Below the pieces are notes generated by a model, which searched no databases, was not told the origin of the DNA, and worked only from the letters and a program-made list of their open reading frames with translations. 7,546 nt of DNA from Planctomycetota bacterium (lineage in GTDB: Bacteria; Planctomycetota; Phycisphaerae; Sedimentisphaerales; SG8-4): NCBI GenBank assembly GCA_030607345.1, contig JAUWKC010000075.1, forward strand, positions 1 through 7,546, written 5' to 3'. Below, piece after piece: positions 6,919-7,546 of this stretch (position 1 is the first letter of the stretch; the number at the start of each line of letters is the position of its first letter). The position numbers and the translations under genes are program-made.

Positions 6919-7232
6919 TAAGTTGACTTGGTCTCAACCCTCAAAATGGTATCGCCAAGCCGGACCTGCTCGACTGCCTGCTCCTTCAGAAAAAGCTCCT
7001 CCTGCTCGCTGAAACCGCCTTCCGGACCTATAAGCGCGACGACGTCGCAACTGCCAAAAGTTCTGTCCGCCAGAAACGCTGCGTCGGACGACAGGCTTCC
7101 GACAATGAAGCTGGTGTCCTCGAAGTCGCTCCTAAGATTAGCAAGGACCGTTGCCGACGGGGCGGGACCGCCCAAAAAAGCAACCAAATGCGCAGGCGCC
7201 CAACGGCAAAAAGCAAAAATTTTGAAAAATTC
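6918..7232 (-). pseudogene. rsmE: rsmE fragment (16S rRNA m3U1498 methyltransferase), cut at both ends
   Basis: On the minus strand a frame opens after a TAA at 7235-7233 and stops at TAG, 6920-6918. About 90 residues upstream of the stop match the C-terminal SPOUT part of RsmE: VVALIGPEGGFSEQEELF is the family's GPEGG(F/L)S box, and LGDTILRVET is the L-G-x-x-I-L-R-x-E-T knot motif. The family normally continues with an Ala/Leu-rich helix after the E-T; here the frame ends at once in KST. The N-terminal PUA-like domain and most of the upstream SPOUT part (normal total about 240 residues) are absent, and no plausible start is seen. TTG at 7187 would give 89 residues. AAAGGAG (7242-7236) lies upstream on this strand but is followed directly by TAA with no start at useful spacing. 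The fragment should be non-functional. Confidence 0.78.
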
Positions 7233-7251
7233 TTACTCCTTTCTACATAAG
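7222..7251 (+). promoter_or_regulatory. Weak candidate promoter in the AT-rich stretch
   Basis: TTGAAA (7222-7227) and CATAAG (7246-7251) are 18 bp apart in an AT-rich stretch. The -10 matches only four of six bases. If used, transcription would start near 7258 and run through the hairpin at 7297-7349 into the small ORF at 7367. Apart from this and copy 2 of the direct repeat, 7236-7296 shows nothing I can name. Confidence 0.25.
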
Positions 7252-7258
7252 CACTTAC
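7251..7258 (+). repeat. Direct repeat GCACTTAC, copy 2
   Basis: It occurs as AAGCACTTACGA (7249-7260), just outside the other end of the rsmE fragment frame. A GAAGA...ACAAAATACCC stretch follows that loosely matches the sequence after copy 3, suggesting a longer diverged repeat unit. Confidence 0.4.
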
Positions 7259-7296
7259 GATTTTCGAAGACTACAAAATACCCGAATTTTCGCACG

Positions 7297-7349
7297 AAAC
7301 GCGCAGGTTGCTCTAAATATGAAGGGTACATCGGTACCCCTGCGCGTTT
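7297..7349 (+). promoter_or_regulatory. Two-stem hairpin, possible structured leader
   Basis: The outer stem AAACGCGCAG (7297-7306) pairs perfectly with CTGCGCGTTT (7340-7349), 10 bp. Inside it GGGTAC (7324-7329) pairs with GTACCC (7334-7339) around an ATCG loop. The two stems stack directly on the right side, leaving a 17-nt bulge on the left side (7307-7323) that is AT-rich. There is no following T-run on either strand, so it is not an ordinary intrinsic terminator. It ends 7 bp before an AAGG (7356-7359) that would serve ATG 7367. It matches no riboswitch class I can name; it could equally be a DNA palindrome of a mobile or dispersed repeat. Confidence 0.45.
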
Positions 7350-7366
7350 ACTTTCAAGGTGCAATT

Positions 7367-7492
7367 ATGCCTATCAAAAAAACTGCCACGCACCACCACC
7401 GCAGTTCGCAGCCCAGATTCACCAAAAACGAAGCCGCGCGCACAAAACAACACCTTTTATGCAAAACAAAGCCAATTTCCGGAGGCCTCTAA
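7367..7492 (+). CDS. Possible 41-aa basic peptide ORF
   Basis: ATG 7367 has AAGG at 7356-7359, seven bases upstream. The ORF ends in TAA at 7490-7492, whose last base is the first base of the next ATG (TAATG). The peptide is basic, begins MPIKKTATHHHRSS and ends LLCKTKPISGGL; it has no membrane segment or recognised motif. The stop-start overlap suggests a leader coupled to the next frame, but all three frames are open over the last part, and the sequence may be repeat rather than gene. Confidence 0.25.
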   Translation: MPIKKTATHHHRSSQPRFTKNEAARTKQHLLCKTKPISGGL

Positions 7493-7546
7493 TGACCTTA
7501 ACCTCAGCTCTAACAAGCACTTACGAAGAAAAAACACCCCTGGAGG
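7492..7546 (+). CDS. Possible gene start, truncated by window edge
   Basis: ATG 7492 has an ideal ribosome binding site, GGAGG at 7481-7485, six bases upstream. The 18 complete codons read MTLTSALTSTYEEKTPLE and run off the window. The same frame is also open from ATG 7459 (MQNKANFRRPL...). I do not recognise a protein family. It may instead be part of a dispersed repeat. Confidence 0.3.
   Translation, partial: MTLTSALTSTYEEKTPLE
7517..7524 (+). repeat. Direct repeat GCACTTAC, copy 3
   Basis: It occurs as AAGCACTTACGA (7515-7526), identical over 12 bases to copy 2, which lies 266 bp to the left. It falls inside the ORF or repeat segment at the right edge. Confidence 0.4.

Larger units (their letters stand above)
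7459..7546 (+). repeat. Possible copy of a Phycisphaerae dispersed repeat (NKANF type)
   Basis: The stretch from ATG 7459 begins GCAAAACAAAGCCAATTTCC after the AT. Its three forward frames read NKANF, KQSQF and CKTKPIS. From memory, these words recur in many spurious ORFs across Phycisphaerae genomes as an interspersed, multi-frame-open repeat, followed about 10 residues later by a YE-K pattern similar to TYEEKTPL here. I have not checked this against any database. The right edge lies outside the window. Confidence 0.35.

Noticed and set aside
7297..7349. Hairpin read as a Rho-independent terminator
   Set aside because: Only TTT follows the stem on either strand and a large one-sided bulge interrupts the structure, so it lacks the T-tract of an intrinsic terminator.
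7297..7349. Hairpin read as an integron attC site
   Set aside because: No GTTRRRY / RYYYAAC core boxes flank the arms, and no integrase is present.
7367..7492. HHH-containing 41-aa ORF as a histidine-operon attenuation leader
   Set aside because: It has only three consecutive His codons, no overlapping terminator/antiterminator pair after it, and no his gene in view.
1..7546. tRNA, rRNA, CRISPR array, transposase or defence genes
   Set aside because: I saw no cloverleaf-like segment, regularly spaced repeat-spacer pattern, rRNA-like stretch or transposase motif.

Overview
The window carries a rod-shape / cell-wall elongation locus, all on the plus strand, followed by a short decayed, repeat-bearing stretch. 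The core is mreB, mreC, mreD and a class B penicillin-binding protein of the PBP2 (mrdA) type. Four features suggest a Planctomycetota bacterium, most likely class Phycisphaerae: a diverged but complete MreBCD-PBP2 set; upstream companions (a coiled-coil membrane protein and a tiny single-span protein) of a kind I associate with planctomycetal shape loci; weak or absent Shine-Dalgarno sites on some genes; and a terminal segment resembling a dispersed repeat I recall from Phycisphaerae genomes. This placement is an inference; no rRNA or other marker is present.

Layout. 1-697: 3' part of a HEAT-repeat protein whose start lies outside the window. 698-859: intergenic, with a good sigma70-like promoter. 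860-1738: a 292-aa protein with one membrane span, a long coiled coil and a small beta-type C-terminal domain, an MreC-like layout. 1809-1997: a 62-aa single-span membrane protein. 1998-2084: a near-consensus promoter inside a long inverted repeat. 2085-6697: mreB, mreC, mreD and mrdA, tightly packed and probably one operon. 6698-7546: no intact recognisable gene, but several elements: a small ORF overlapping the mrdA stop, a degenerate ATTCCCGC-type palindromic repeat, an antisense fragment of the 16S rRNA methyltransferase gene rsmE truncated at both ends, three copies of an 8-bp direct repeat (GCACTTAC), a strong two-stem hairpin, a 41-codon ORF, and the start of another ORF or repeat at the right edge.

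How the genes work together. MreB polymerises under the inner membrane and organises the elongasome. MreC and MreD link it to the periplasmic transpeptidase PBP2, which crosslinks new peptidoglycan. The usual partner glycosyltransferase RodA (mrdB), which commonly follows mrdA, is not in the window; the sequence after mrdA is degraded instead. The two membrane proteins upstream of mreB may be accessory envelope factors, but they have a separate promoter and their function is unknown.

The most interesting items are the inverted repeat wrapped around the mreB promoter, the MreC-like coiled-coil protein beside the real MreC, and the structured, repeat-rich tail where rodA would be expected.
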